NCBI RefSeq assembly: GCF_039523555.1
Contig: NZ_BAAAFN010000006.1
Location: forward strand, 1 to 64,000
Direction: 5' to 3'
Length of the DNA: 64,000 bases
Source of the DNA: Castellaniella daejeonensis
GTDB lineage: Bacteria > Pseudomonadota > Gammaproteobacteria > Burkholderiales > Burkholderiaceae_B
In this document: piece after piece, positions 35,701 through 44,241 of the stretch
How the letters are laid out: each line of letters starts with the position of its first letter
Position numbering within the stretch: the stretch's first letter is position 1
Program-made: the position numbers and the translations under genes
Notes under the pieces: model-generated
Seen by the model: the letters and a program-made list of their open reading frames with translations, nothing else
Database searches by the model: none
Told to the model about the DNA's origin: nothing

Positions 35701-35981
35701 CCAGCCGCCTGCGCCTGCGCCCCATCCTGATGACGTCGATCGCCTTCATCATGGGCATCGTGCCCCTGGTCCTTTCCACCGGAGCAGGCGCGGAAATGCG
35801 CCATGCCATGGGCATCGCGGTCTTCTTCGGCATGCTGGGCGTGACGCTGTTCGGCCTGTACCTGACCCCGGTCTTCTACGTGCTGCTGCGCAGCCTGAAC
35901 CGGCGCCAGACGCGCAGCGGCCCCTCGCTCCAGCCCGCAGGCGATCCCGTCGCGCATCCCTCTCTGGAATCCTCGAAATGA
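32781..35981 (+). CDS. RND multidrug efflux transporter (MexF type)
   Basis: A 1066-residue HAE1-family proton/drug antiporter. The N terminus MNISKFFVDRPIFAAVLSVL and the segment PEVVPPSVVVRAQFPGANP follow MexF closely. Twelve membrane segments flank two large periplasmic loops. The proton-relay acids are in TM4 (VVDDAIVVVENVERG). The stop shares ATGA with the outer-membrane gene. MexF-type pumps export chloramphenicol, quinolones and other aromatic drugs in Pseudomonas; the substrates here are unknown. Confidence 0.95.
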   Translation: MNISKFFVDRPIFAAVLSVLILLAGLLSVFRLPISEYPEVVPPSVVVRAQFPGANPKVIAETVAAPLEEAINGVEGMLYMQSQANSDGNLAVTIHFHLGTDPDKAQQLVQNRVAQALPRLPEDVQRLGVTTVKASPALTMVVHLISPDDRYDLTYLRNYAVLNVKDRLARIPGVGEVQIWGSGNYALRVWLNPQRVAERGLTAGDVVAAIREQNVQVAAGVIGAAPSGPDVAMQFSVNAQGRLRTEEEFGDIILKTSADGGVTRLRDVARIELGASEYALRSLLDNKPAVAMAIMEAPGANALEISAAVRQTIQELSADFPPSLESRIVYDPTQFVRSSIRAVVTTLLEAIALVVIVVIAFLQTWRASIIPLLAVPVSIIGTFSLMLAFGYSINALSLFGLVLAIGIVVDDAIVVVENVERGIEDGLGPREATYRAMREVSGPIIAIALTLVAVFVPLAFMTGLSGQFFRQFAMTIAISTVISAFNSLTLSPALAALLLKPHGARPDALTRGMERTLGGFFRAFNRTFGRASDGYAIGVGGVLRRKGATLGVYLILLALTAGISYVVPGGFVPGQDKQYLVSFAQLPSGASLERTDAVVRRMTDMALTQPGVESVVAFPGLSINGFTNSSSAAVVFIKLDDFAQRRDAATSAQAITAALSQQYSGIKDAFIAVFPPPPVMGLGTVGGFKLQIEDTAGLGYDKLNDAAQAFLAQAAKAPELGPAFSSYQINVPQLDVDLDRVKAKQLGVPVTDVFETMQIYLGSLYINDFNRFGRVYQVKAQADAPFRAHPDDILRLKTRSASGAMVPLGSLVSLTPTYGPEMVVRYNGHTAADINGGPAPGYSSDQAQAAAERIAASTLPKGIRFEWTDLTYQQILAGNAGIWVFPISVLLVFLVLAALYESLTLPLAVILIVPMSVLAALAGVWLTGGDNNLFTQIGLMVLVGLACKNAILIVEFARDLEKEGLSPADAAREASRLRLRPILMTSIAFIMGIVPLVLSTGAGAEMRHAMGIAVFFGMLGVTLFGLYLTPVFYVLLRSLNRRQTRSGPSLQPAGDPVAHPSLESSK

Positions 35982-37414
35982 GCAATACCCTTCGTCTTGC
36001 CGGCGCCTCCGGCCTGCTGGCAATCCTGCTGACCGGCTGCGCGGTCGGCCCTGAATACCGGCGCCCTTCCATCGAAGTCCCGGCAGCCTTCAAGGAGGCG
36101 CACCAGGCCGCCGGCGAAACGCTTCAATGGAAGCAGGCACAGCCCGCCGACGAACTGGAGCGGGGGCACTGGTGGTCCGTATTCCAGGATCCGACGCTGG
36201 ACGCTCTGGAAAAACAGGCCATGCAGGCCAACCAGAACCTTCGGGCCGCAGCGGCCCGGGTCCGGCAGGCACGCGCATTGCGGCAAGGCGCCGGCGCGGA
36301 CCGTTATCCGGAACTGACAGTCGGCATGGGACCGACCCGCCAGCGCACATCCGATGCCGGCCCCCAGGGCGGCAGCACCGCCACAGCGTGGCGCGCACAG
36401 GCCGGCATCTCGTACGAGGCCGACCTGTTCGGGCGGGTGGCGTCCCACCTGGATGCAGCCAGCGCCGACGCACAGCAGGCCCAGGCCCTGTACCAGTCCG
36501 TGATGCTGGCCCTGCAGGCCGATGTCGCTCAAGCTTATTTCACGATCCGGCAACTGGATGCGGAATCGATGCTGTACGCCCATACGGTGTCACTGCGCCG
36601 CGCGGGCCTGGATCTGCTGGAAACACGCTTTCACGAAGGCGACATCACGGAGCTCGACGTGACGCGCGCACGATCCGAACTCGCGTCCGCGCAATCGCAA
36701 GCCCTGGAAGCCGCGCGTCAAAGAGCTGCCGCCGAACACGGGCTGGCCCTGCTGCTGGGCCGGGCACCCTCGGAATTCACCCTGGCGGCGCAGGAATTGC
36801 ACAGGATCTCGATCGACATCCCGGCAGGCCTGCCGTCTTCCCTGCTGGAGCGCCGGCCCGACATCGCCGCCGCCGAAAGGGCCGTCGCAGCGGCCAACGC
36901 CCGCATCGGCGAGGCCCGGGCGGCGTTCTTTCCCCAGCTCATCCTGACCGGCGCATTCGGCTACGAATCGACGGACCTCGGCGACCTGCTGCGTTGGTCC
37001 AGCCGCAGTTTCATCCTGGGCCCCCTGGCAGGGACGATGCTCAGCCTGCCCCTGTTCGACGGCGGGCGCCGCCAATCCAGGGTGGATCAGGCCCGGGCAC
37101 GCTACGAAGAAGACGTGGCGCTGTACCGCCAGAGCGTGCTGCAGGCGTTCAAGGAGGTCGAGGACGGTCTGTCCGCGCTGCGCCTGCTGGACGAGCAATC
37201 GAAGACCCAGGACGTCGCCGCCGCCTCGGCGAGCCGTGCCGCGGAACTGTCGAAGGCCCAGTACGACGCCGGATCGATCAGCTACCTGGAAGTCATCGAT
37301 GCCGACCGCGAAGTGCTGCGGCACCGGCAGACCGGGGTACGGCTGGACGGCCTGCGCGCCCAGGCGACCGTCCAGCTCATCAGGGCGCTCGGAGGCGGCT
37401 GGAGCCAGTCCTGA
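35978..37414 (+). CDS. Outer-membrane efflux lipoprotein (OprN/NodT type)
   Basis: A 478-residue TolC-like channel. The signal peptide ends in the lipobox LLTGC with the lipidated Cys near residue 20, followed by AVGPEYRRPSIEVPAAF, the standard NodT start. Two OEP repeats of long coiled-coil helices follow (FGRVASHLDAASADAQQAQ; LSLPLFDGGRRQSRVDQARARYEED). The ATG at 35978 overlaps the pump stop by four bases. It completes a tripartite pump with the two upstream genes. Confidence 0.94.
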   Translation: MSNTLRLAGASGLLAILLTGCAVGPEYRRPSIEVPAAFKEAHQAAGETLQWKQAQPADELERGHWWSVFQDPTLDALEKQAMQANQNLRAAAARVRQARALRQGAGADRYPELTVGMGPTRQRTSDAGPQGGSTATAWRAQAGISYEADLFGRVASHLDAASADAQQAQALYQSVMLALQADVAQAYFTIRQLDAESMLYAHTVSLRRAGLDLLETRFHEGDITELDVTRARSELASAQSQALEAARQRAAAEHGLALLLGRAPSEFTLAAQELHRISIDIPAGLPSSLLERRPDIAAAERAVAAANARIGEARAAFFPQLILTGAFGYESTDLGDLLRWSSRSFILGPLAGTMLSLPLFDGGRRQSRVDQARARYEEDVALYRQSVLQAFKEVEDGLSALRLLDEQSKTQDVAAASASRAAELSKAQYDAGSISYLEVIDADREVLRHRQTGVRLDGLRAQATVQLIRALGGGWSQS

Positions 37415-37420
37415 ACTCCC

Positions 37421-37460
37421 GGCCGCCAGGCATATCGACAAAGAGCCGGACCTGGCGGCC
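37421..37460 (+). terminator. Hairpin after the efflux operon
   Basis: A perfect 10-bp stem GGCCGCCAGG (37421-37430) and CCTGGCGGCC (37451-37460) with a 20-base loop, 7 bases past the channel stop. No T-run follows, so termination may need Rho. Confidence 0.45.
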
Positions 37461-37469
37461 AACCCGGCT

Positions 37470-37500
37470 TTGCAACGGACGGGCGGCACGCTGTTAAAAT
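37470..37500 (+). promoter_or_regulatory. Candidate dapD promoter
   Basis: TTGCAA (37470-37475) and TAAAAT (37495-37500) are 19 bases apart in AT-rich DNA just before dapD. The spacing is one or two bases longer than ideal. Confidence 0.4.
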
Positions 37501-37532
37501 TTCCGGTTCAATTTTTTTCCGAGCCGACCGCC

Positions 37533-38354
37533 ATGCAGACATCCCTTCAGAATCTGATCGAATCCGCCTGGGAAGACCGTTCCTCCCTGCGCCCCGGGCA
37601 GTTCCCCTCCGATCTGGCCGATGCGGTCGAGCAGACCATCCAGGGCCTGGACGACGGCTCGTTGCGCGTGGCGGAAAAGATCGACGGCCAGTGGCAGGTC
37701 CATCAATGGGTCAAGAAAGCCGTGCTGCTGTCCTTTCGCCTGGCCGACAACCGCGTCATGGGGCAGGCGCCCCAGCTTTATTACGACAAGGTCCCGCTGA
37801 AATTCCAGGATTACGGTCCCGACGACTTCCAGCGCGGGGGCTTTCGCGTGGTGCCGACCGCCACGGTGCGGCGCGGGGCATACATCGCACCCGACGCGGT
37901 GCTGATGCCTTCCTACGTCAACATCGGCGCCCGCGTGGGCGAAGGCACGATGGTGGACACCTGGGCGACGGTCGGCTCATGCGCGCAGATCGGTAGCCAC
38001 GTCCACCTGTCGGGCGGCGTGGGCATTGGCGGGGTGCTGGAACCCCTGCAGGCCGGGCCGACCATCATCGAGGACAACTGCTTCATCGGCGCACGTTCGG
38101 AAATCGTCGAAGGCGTGGTCATCGAGGAAAACTCCGTCCTGGCCATGGGCGTCTTCATTTCCCAGAGCACGCGCATCTATGACCGCGCCACCGGAGAAAT
38201 CCATTACGGCCGCGTACCGGCGGGCTCGGTCGTGGTGCCGGGCTCGCTGCCCGCACCCGACGGCAGCCACAGCCTGGCCTGCGCGGTGATCGTGAAGCGG
38301 GTCGATGCGAAGACCCGCGCCAAGACCAGCATCAACGATCTGCTCCGGGCCTGA
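37533..38354 (+). CDS. dapD: Tetrahydrodipicolinate N-succinyltransferase
   Basis: A 273-residue enzyme of lysine and diaminopimelate synthesis that succinylates tetrahydrodipicolinate using succinyl-CoA. The N-terminal helical domain (LQNLIESAWEDRSSLRPG) is followed by the left-handed beta-helix of hexapeptide repeats (AYIAPDAVLMPSYVNIGARVGEGTMVDTWATVGS region) and the C-terminal acyl-CoA part (VIVKRVDAKTRAKTSINDLLR). Length matches the family (about 274). dapE follows 33 bases on. Confidence 0.97.
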   Translation: MQTSLQNLIESAWEDRSSLRPGQFPSDLADAVEQTIQGLDDGSLRVAEKIDGQWQVHQWVKKAVLLSFRLADNRVMGQAPQLYYDKVPLKFQDYGPDDFQRGGFRVVPTATVRRGAYIAPDAVLMPSYVNIGARVGEGTMVDTWATVGSCAQIGSHVHLSGGVGIGGVLEPLQAGPTIIEDNCFIGARSEIVEGVVIEENSVLAMGVFISQSTRIYDRATGEIHYGRVPAGSVVVPGSLPAPDGSHSLACAVIVKRVDAKTRAKTSINDLLRA

Positions 38355-38387
38355 GGCCCGCACATACGATCCAAGGAGACGCACAGC

Positions 38388-39521
38388 ATGGCAGACGCCG
38401 ACGTCCGCACCCTGGCCCGCGCACTGATCGCCCGCCCCTCCGTCACGCCGGACGATGCCGGCTGCCAGGATCTGATCGCGGATCGCCTGCGGCCGCTCGG
38501 CTTTGCGTGCGAGTCGCTGCCCAGCGGCGCCGTGAGCAACCTCTGGGCGCGGCGCGGCACCGCCGGGCCGCTGCTGGTGTTCGCCGGCCACACGGACGTC
38601 GTTCCGCCCGGCCCCGAGGCCGAATGGCCCAGCCCGCCCTTCACCCCCACTGAAACCGGCGGCATGCTGGTGGGCCGGGGCGCGGCCGACATGAAGACCT
38701 CGATTGCCGCCTTCGTGGTCGCGGCCGAAGAGTTCATCGCGGCCCATCCCGACCACCCGGGCTCCATCGCCCTGCTGGTCACCTCCGACGAAGAAGGGCC
38801 GGCGACCGACGGCACGGTCCATGTCTGCCGCATGCTGGAAGCGCGCGGCGAACGGCCCGACTACTGCATCGTCGGCGAGCCGACCTCGGTCCAGGCGCTG
38901 GGCGACACGATCAAGAACGGCCGCCGTGGCTCGATGTCGGCCCGGATCACGGTGCACGGCGTCCAGGGCCACGTGGCCTACCCTCACCTGGCCCGCAACC
39001 CGATTCACGAACTCGCCCCTGCCCTGGCCGAACTGACCGCGGTCCGCTGGGACGAAGGCAACGAATACTTCCCGCCCACCACCTTCCAGGTCTCGAATCT
39101 GCACGCAGGAACCGGAGCGGGCAACGTCATCCCCGGTACCGCCACGGTCGATTGCAATTTCCGCTTCTCGACCGCCAGCACGCCCGAAGGGCTGCAGACA
39201 CAGGTGGCCGCCATCCTGGACCGTCATGGCCTGCGCTACGACATCGACTGGACGATCAGCGGACTGCCCTTCCTGACGCCCAGGGGGGCGCTGTGCAGCG
39301 CCGTGCAGACAGCCATCGCCGAAGAAACCGGCGTCCAGGCCGAGCTTTCCACGACGGGCGGCACATCCGACGGGCGCTTCATCGCCAGGATCTGTCCGCA
39401 GGTCGTCGAATTCGGCCCGTTGAACCGGACGATCCACCAGACGGGCGAACACATCCCCCTGGACAGCCTCGCGCCGCTGAAGAACATCTACCGCCGCACG
39501 CTGGAAAAACTGCTGGCCTGA
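38388..39521 (+). CDS. dapE: Succinyl-diaminopimelate desuccinylase
   Basis: A 377-residue M20 metallohydrolase that removes succinate from N-succinyl-LL-diaminopimelate. Zinc-site residues lie in FAGHTDVVPPG, GRGAADMKTS and SDEEGPATDG, and the C-terminal His is in IHQTGEHIPL. The dimerisation insert is in the middle (HGVQGHVAYPHLARNPIHEL). AAGGAG precedes the ATG. It acts two steps after DapD, so pairing in one operon is functional. Confidence 0.96.
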   Translation: MADADVRTLARALIARPSVTPDDAGCQDLIADRLRPLGFACESLPSGAVSNLWARRGTAGPLLVFAGHTDVVPPGPEAEWPSPPFTPTETGGMLVGRGAADMKTSIAAFVVAAEEFIAAHPDHPGSIALLVTSDEEGPATDGTVHVCRMLEARGERPDYCIVGEPTSVQALGDTIKNGRRGSMSARITVHGVQGHVAYPHLARNPIHELAPALAELTAVRWDEGNEYFPPTTFQVSNLHAGTGAGNVIPGTATVDCNFRFSTASTPEGLQTQVAAILDRHGLRYDIDWTISGLPFLTPRGALCSAVQTAIAEETGVQAELSTTGGTSDGRFIARICPQVVEFGPLNRTIHQTGEHIPLDSLAPLKNIYRRTLEKLLA

Positions 39522-39576
39522 CCCTCATTCCTGCCCGCGCCCCACGGCCCGGGCGATCGCACCCATCCCGCACGCC

Positions 39577-40473
39577 ATGACCTCTCCCCATACCGAACTC
39601 CTGACCCTGCGCGATCTGCTGCGCTGGTCCATCAGCCGCTTTCACGCCGCGAACCTGGTCTTCGGCCACGGCAGCGACAATGCCTGGGACGAGGCCGCCT
39701 ACCTGCTGCTCCACGGTCTGCACCTACCGCCCGACACCCTGGAACCTTTCCTGGACGCGCGCCTGCTGGAACGCGAACGGCAACGCTGCGTCGACCTGAT
39801 CCACGAGCGCATCAGCACGCGCAAGCCCGCCGCCTACCTGACCGGCGAGGCCTGGCTGCAGGGCGAACGCTTCCTGGTGGACGAGCGGGTCATCGTGCCG
39901 CGTTCGCCGATTTCCGAACTGCTGGCAGAGGGCCTCGCCCCCTGGATCGACGACCCGGACGCGGTCGGCCAAGTGCTGGATCTGTGCACCGGCTCGGGCT
40001 GCCTGGCAATCCTTGCGGCCCATGCTTTCGGCAACACCGCCGTGGACGCGGTGGACATATCCGCCGATGCCCTGGCAGTGGCGCAATCGAACATCGAACT
40101 GCACGGCCTGCGGGACCGCGTCCGGGCGCTGCGCAGCGATCTGCTGTCGCAGGTGCCGGCGGATCGCCGCTACGACCTGATCATCTGCAACCCGCCCTAC
40201 GTCAACGAACGGTCGATGAAGGCACTGCCGCCCGAATACCGGCACGAGCCCAGGCTGGCACTGGCGGGCGGCGCCGACGGCATGGACCTGGTGCGCCGCA
40301 TCCTGGCCGAAGCGCCCGGCCTCATGGCGCCCGAAGGCCTGCTGGTGCTGGAAATCGGCCACGAGCGCGAGCACTTCGAGGCTGCCTTCCCCGAACTGGA
40401 GCCAATCTGGCTGGACACCGCCGCCACCACCGGCCAGATCCTGCTGCTGCGCCGCGCGCAGTTGGCCTCGTGA
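39577..40473 (+). CDS. prmB: Ribosomal protein L3 N5-glutamine methyltransferase
   Basis: A 298-residue SAM-dependent methyltransferase that methylates a glutamine of ribosomal protein L3. The SAM-binding GxGxG-like loop is LDLCTGSGCLAI and the substrate motif NPPY is in DLIICNPPYVNERSM. The N-terminal helical domain (TLRDLLRWSISRFHAANLVFGHGSDNAWDEA) separates PrmB from PrmC, which methylates release factors. The dapE-prmB order is usual in this group. Its stop overlaps the next start in GTGA. Confidence 0.93.
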   Translation: MTSPHTELLTLRDLLRWSISRFHAANLVFGHGSDNAWDEAAYLLLHGLHLPPDTLEPFLDARLLERERQRCVDLIHERISTRKPAAYLTGEAWLQGERFLVDERVIVPRSPISELLAEGLAPWIDDPDAVGQVLDLCTGSGCLAILAAHAFGNTAVDAVDISADALAVAQSNIELHGLRDRVRALRSDLLSQVPADRRYDLIICNPPYVNERSMKALPPEYRHEPRLALAGGADGMDLVRRILAEAPGLMAPEGLLVLEIGHEREHFEAAFPELEPIWLDTAATTGQILLLRRAQLAS

Positions 40474-42407
40474 TCCGCGCCGCCGGCCTGACCCTGCGGC
40501 GCGGCGTCAAGGTCCTGCTGGAAAACGCCGAATTCGTCGTCCATCCCGGAGAACGCGTCGGCATCGTCGGCAAGAACGGCGCCGGCAAGTCCTCTTTGTT
40601 CTCCCTGCTGCAGGGAGAGATCGATCCGGACGCCGGCTCGCTGGACATGCCCGCATCCTGGCGCCTGGCCAGCGTCGAGCAGATCCTGCACGACACCGGG
40701 CGCCCCGCGCGCGATTTCGTCATCGACGGCGACCGGCACCTGCGCGAGCTGCAGGCGCGCCGCGCCGCCCTGGACCCCGACCAGGGCCAGGCGATCGCCG
40801 AACTCGAGGCGGCCCTGGTCGAGGCCGGCGCCTGGAGCGCCCCGTCGCGGGCCGAGCAACTGCTGGCCGGCCTGGGTTTCGCGCCCGACGAATGGACCCG
40901 CCCCGTGGCCAGCTTTTCGGGCGGCTGGCAGATGCGCATCGCCCTGGCGCGCGCCCTGATGGCGCCTTCCGATCTGCTCCTGCTGGACGAGCCCACCAAC
41001 CACCTGGACCTGGATGCGATGCTGTGGCTGGAGCGCTGGCTGGCCGGCTATCCGGGCACGGTGCTGCTGATCTCCCACGACACCGAGTTCCTGGATGCGG
41101 TCGCGCGCGTGATCCTGCATTTCGAACAGGACAAGCTGGTGCGCTACAAGGGCGGCTACGAGTCGTTCCTGGAGCAGCGCGCCGAGCGCCTGCGCCAGAA
41201 CCGCCTGGCGATCCAGCGCCAGGCGCGCGAGACGGCGCATCTGCAATCCTTCATCGACCGGTTCAAGGCCAAGGCCACCAAGGCCAAGCAGGCGCAGAGC
41301 CGGGTCAAGGCCCTGGCGCGCATGCAGACGCTGGCTCCGCTGGCCATCGAATCGGGCATCGACATCCGCCTGCCCGAACCGGCACAGACACCCGACGTGC
41401 TGCTGACGCTCGAGGACGCGGCCCTGGGCTATCCGCCGGACAGCGCCGCAGACGGTTCGCCGCGCACCATCCTGCAGGACGTGAGCCTGATGGTGCGCGG
41501 CGGCAGCCGCATCGGCATCCTGGGTGTCAACGGCGCCGGCAAGAGTACGCTGGTCAAGACCCTGGCGCGCGAACTGCGGCCTCTGGCGGGCGACTACCGC
41601 CCGGCCAAGGGTCTGGAGATCGGCTATTTCGCCCAGCAGCAGCTGGACGTGCTGGAGCCCGGCCTGAGCCCGCTGCAGCATTTCACCCGCATCGCCCCCG
41701 ATACGCGCGAGCAGGAACTGCGCAACATGCTGGGCGGCTTCGGTTTTGGCGGCGACATGGTGAACCAGCCCGTGGCGCCCTTCTCCGGCGGCGAAAAGGC
41801 GCGCCTGGCCCTGGCCCTGATCGTCTGGCGCAAACCCAACCTGCTGCTGCTCGACGAGCCCAGCAACCACCTGGACGTGGACACCCGCGAGGCACTGGCG
41901 CGTGCGCTGGCGGAGTTTCCAGGCAGCGTGTTGCTGGTGTCCCACGACCGGCACCTGTTGCGCACCACCGTGGACAATTTCTGGATCGTGGCCGATGGCC
42001 GGGTCCAGCCCTTCGATGGCGACCTGGAAGACTACCGCGACTGGCTGCAGCAGCGGCAAGCGCAGCACAACCAGATTGCACGCGCTGCGGCCCCGGCCCC
42101 GAGCCAGGACCGCAAGGCCCAGCGCCGCGAACAGGCTCAGGCGCGGCAGGAACTGGCAGCGCGCCGCAAGCCGCTGGAAGCCCGCCTGAAGCGGGTCGAG
42201 GAAGCGATGGCCAAGGCCCAGGCCAGGCTGGCGGAACTGGACGCACTGATGGCCGACCCGGCCTTCTACACCGATGCCCACAAGGACGCCCGCCCCCGCC
42301 TCATGGCCGAGCACGGCGAGCTCAGCAAGGCCTTGCAGGGCCACGAGGAAGATTGGCTGGATCTGCAGACGGAGATCGAAGCGCTGGGCGAACCCGGAAA
42401 ATCCTGA
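40470..42407 (+). CDS. yheS: ABC-F family ATPase (YheS type)
   Basis: A 645-residue soluble protein with two ABC ATPase domains and no membrane segments. Domain 1 has Walker A GKNGAGKSS, signature FSGGWQMRIALARAL and Walker B LLLLDEPTNHLD. A charged linker (about residues 235-295, rich in Arg/Lys/Gln) follows. Domain 2 has GVNGAGKST, SGGEKARLALAL and LLLDEPSNHLD. A C-terminal coiled-coil tail follows. ABC-F proteins act on ribosomes at the E site. The start is GTG at 40470 overlapping the prmB stop, giving the usual YheS N terminus (LTLRRGVKVLLENAEF). Confidence 0.92.
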   Translation: MIRAAGLTLRRGVKVLLENAEFVVHPGERVGIVGKNGAGKSSLFSLLQGEIDPDAGSLDMPASWRLASVEQILHDTGRPARDFVIDGDRHLRELQARRAALDPDQGQAIAELEAALVEAGAWSAPSRAEQLLAGLGFAPDEWTRPVASFSGGWQMRIALARALMAPSDLLLLDEPTNHLDLDAMLWLERWLAGYPGTVLLISHDTEFLDAVARVILHFEQDKLVRYKGGYESFLEQRAERLRQNRLAIQRQARETAHLQSFIDRFKAKATKAKQAQSRVKALARMQTLAPLAIESGIDIRLPEPAQTPDVLLTLEDAALGYPPDSAADGSPRTILQDVSLMVRGGSRIGILGVNGAGKSTLVKTLARELRPLAGDYRPAKGLEIGYFAQQQLDVLEPGLSPLQHFTRIAPDTREQELRNMLGGFGFGGDMVNQPVAPFSGGEKARLALALIVWRKPNLLLLDEPSNHLDVDTREALARALAEFPGSVLLVSHDRHLLRTTVDNFWIVADGRVQPFDGDLEDYRDWLQQRQAQHNQIARAAAPAPSQDRKAQRREQAQARQELAARRKPLEARLKRVEEAMAKAQARLAELDALMADPAFYTDAHKDARPRLMAEHGELSKALQGHEEDWLDLQTEIEALGEPGKS

Positions 42408-42512
42408 ACGGTGCGCTGAAAACCGCAGCCCGCCCCCCGGCGGCAACGTGCGCGCCGAGCACTGATTTTCCTGCATATTCCAAGGCTGAATAATTTAATA
42501 CTCTTATATTCG

Positions 42513-42541
42513 TTCGGCATGAGAAGGGCGCTCCTTAGAAT
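42513..42541 (+). promoter_or_regulatory. Candidate promoter of the AhpD-flavoprotein-ABC operon
   Basis: TTCGGC (42513-42518) and TAGAAT (42536-42541) are 17 bases apart. The -10 is good and the -35 poor. Directly upstream is a stretch of very AT-rich DNA (42489-42510), so an activator site next to the -35 is plausible; the bound factor cannot be named. Confidence 0.45.
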
Positions 42542-42580
42542 GGACGGGTCTTATAACTTCCCGTTCACATCGCCCGCGCC

Positions 42581-43123
42581 ATGAGCCGTCTACCCATCCA
42601 ATCCGTCGAATCCGCCCCTGCCGAAGCCCAGGAACGCCTGCGCGCCGCCGCCCAGGCCAATGGTTTCCTGCCCAACCTGCTGGGCGTCCTGGCCAATGCG
42701 CCCACCGCCCTGGAAACCTACCAGGTCGTCGGCGCCATCAACGGCCGCAACAGCCTCACCCCCACGGAACGCGAAGTCGTGCAGATCACGGCCGCCACCT
42801 ATAACGGCTGCGGCTTCTGTGTTGCCGGCCACACCAAGCTCGCCTACAAAAAGCTGCAGCTGCCCGAAGAGCTGGTCGAGGCCCTGCGCGGCACCCGCGC
42901 TTTATCCGACCCCAAGCTCAATGCTCTGGCGCAATTCACTCTGCAGGTGCTGGAACATCGCGGTCAGGTACCCGACGAAGCGCTGGATGAACTGCGCGCG
43001 GCGGGTTACGGCGATGCCCAGGCGCTGGATGTGGTGCTGGGTGTCAGCCTGGCCACGTTGTGCAACTACGCCAACAACCTGGCCCGCACCCCCATCAATC
43101 CGGAACTGCAGGCCTACGCCTGA
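42581..43123 (+). CDS. AhpD-like carboxymuconolactone decarboxylase family protein
   Basis: A 180-residue helical protein with the redox motif CGFCVAGH: C77, C80 and H84, the proton-relay arrangement of AhpD-type alkylhydroperoxidases rather than true carboxymuconolactone decarboxylase. Conserved family parts are PNLLGVLANAP and LTPTEREVVQITAA. The likely role is to reduce a peroxide or a reactive intermediate. It is the first gene of the operon, 14 bases before the flavoprotein gene, so it may protect against by-products of that enzyme. Confidence 0.88.
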   Translation: MSRLPIQSVESAPAEAQERLRAAAQANGFLPNLLGVLANAPTALETYQVVGAINGRNSLTPTEREVVQITAATYNGCGFCVAGHTKLAYKKLQLPEELVEALRGTRALSDPKLNALAQFTLQVLEHRGQVPDEALDELRAAGYGDAQALDVVLGVSLATLCNYANNLARTPINPELQAYA

Positions 43124-43137
43124 CCCAGGAGGCCCGC

Positions 43138-44238
43138 ATGTCCACCGATCTGCTGCCCGCCCCCCATGGCGAGGGCATCGACGCCCTGATCCGGGACGCC
43201 CTGGCGCCCCAGGCAGAAGCCATCGACCAGGGCAAATACCCTGGCGATTTCATGCGCGCGCTCGGCCTGCTGGGCGGTTTCGGCGCCGCGCTGCCCGCCG
43301 AATCGGGCGGCCTGGGCCTGGGTCTCGCGGCCCAGATCGAGATCATCGCCCGAGTCGGACGCGCCTGCGGCTCCACCGCCTTCCTGGCCTGGTGCCAGTC
43401 GGCCTGCACCTGGTACCTGCGGCAGACGGACAATGCCGCGGCACGCCAACGCTACCTGGCCCCCATCGCCCGAGGCGAGATCCTGGCCGGTACGGGCATG
43501 TCCAACTGCGTCAAGCATCTTGCCGGGATTGAACGCATCAATCTGCGCGCGCGCCGCGACGGCGAAGGCTACCGCGTGAGCGGCGCCCTGCCCTGGGTCT
43601 CGAATCTGGGGCCGGACCATCTGGTCATCGCCGCCGCGTCCGTGGAAGATGGCGGCTACATCATGTTCGCCGTGCCACCGGGTTCGCCTGCCCTGACGCT
43701 GCGCCCCTGCCCCGCATTTTCCGGCATGGAGGGCACCGGTACCTACGGCGTGCACCTGAAGAACGCCTGGATTCCCCCGGAAGACCTGCTGGCCGAATCC
43801 GCCGCTTTCGAGGACTACATCCGCCGCATCAAGCCCGGCTTCCTGCTGATGCAGATCGGCATGGGCGTGGGACTGATCCGGGCCAGCCTGGAAACCATCC
43901 ATACGACCAATCAGCGGCTGAGCCACGTCAACACCTATCTGGATGACCAGGAAGGCGACCTGGAGCGGGATCTGCAGTCCCTGCTGGCGGAAACCGTGCG
44001 GCTGGCCGGGCAGGACCTGGACGCGTTGCCCCTGGACATCCTGCGCGCGCGCGCCAGAGCTTCCGAACTGAGCCTGCGGGCCACGCAATCGGCCGCCCTG
44101 CACGCGGGCGCGGCCGGTTACCTGATGAGCCATCCCGCCCAGCGCCGCCTGCGCGAGGCGCTGTTCGTCGCCATCGTGACGCCGGCCTTGAAGCATCTGC
44201 GCAAGGAAATCCACGCGCTCGAACAACAGGCGGCCTGA
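43138..44238 (+). CDS. Acyl-CoA dehydrogenase-like flavoprotein
   Basis: A 366-residue protein of the acyl-CoA dehydrogenase fold: N-terminal helical domain (LIRDALAPQAEAIDQGKYPGDF), central beta domain (GTGMSNCVKHLAG; YRVSGALPWVSNLGPDH) and C-terminal helices (TQSAALHAGAAGYLMSHPAQRRLREAL). It is shorter than typical fatty-acid dehydrogenases and sits with an ABC importer, so a flavin-dependent monooxygenase related to DszC or SfnB is an alternative. AGGAGG precedes the ATG at 43138. The substrate is not known. Confidence 0.8.
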   Translation: MSTDLLPAPHGEGIDALIRDALAPQAEAIDQGKYPGDFMRALGLLGGFGAALPAESGGLGLGLAAQIEIIARVGRACGSTAFLAWCQSACTWYLRQTDNAAARQRYLAPIARGEILAGTGMSNCVKHLAGIERINLRARRDGEGYRVSGALPWVSNLGPDHLVIAAASVEDGGYIMFAVPPGSPALTLRPCPAFSGMEGTGTYGVHLKNAWIPPEDLLAESAAFEDYIRRIKPGFLLMQIGMGVGLIRASLETIHTTNQRLSHVNTYLDDQEGDLERDLQSLLAETVRLAGQDLDALPLDILRARARASELSLRATQSAALHAGAAGYLMSHPAQRRLREALFVAIVTPALKHLRKEIHALEQQAA

Positions 44239-44241
44239 ACG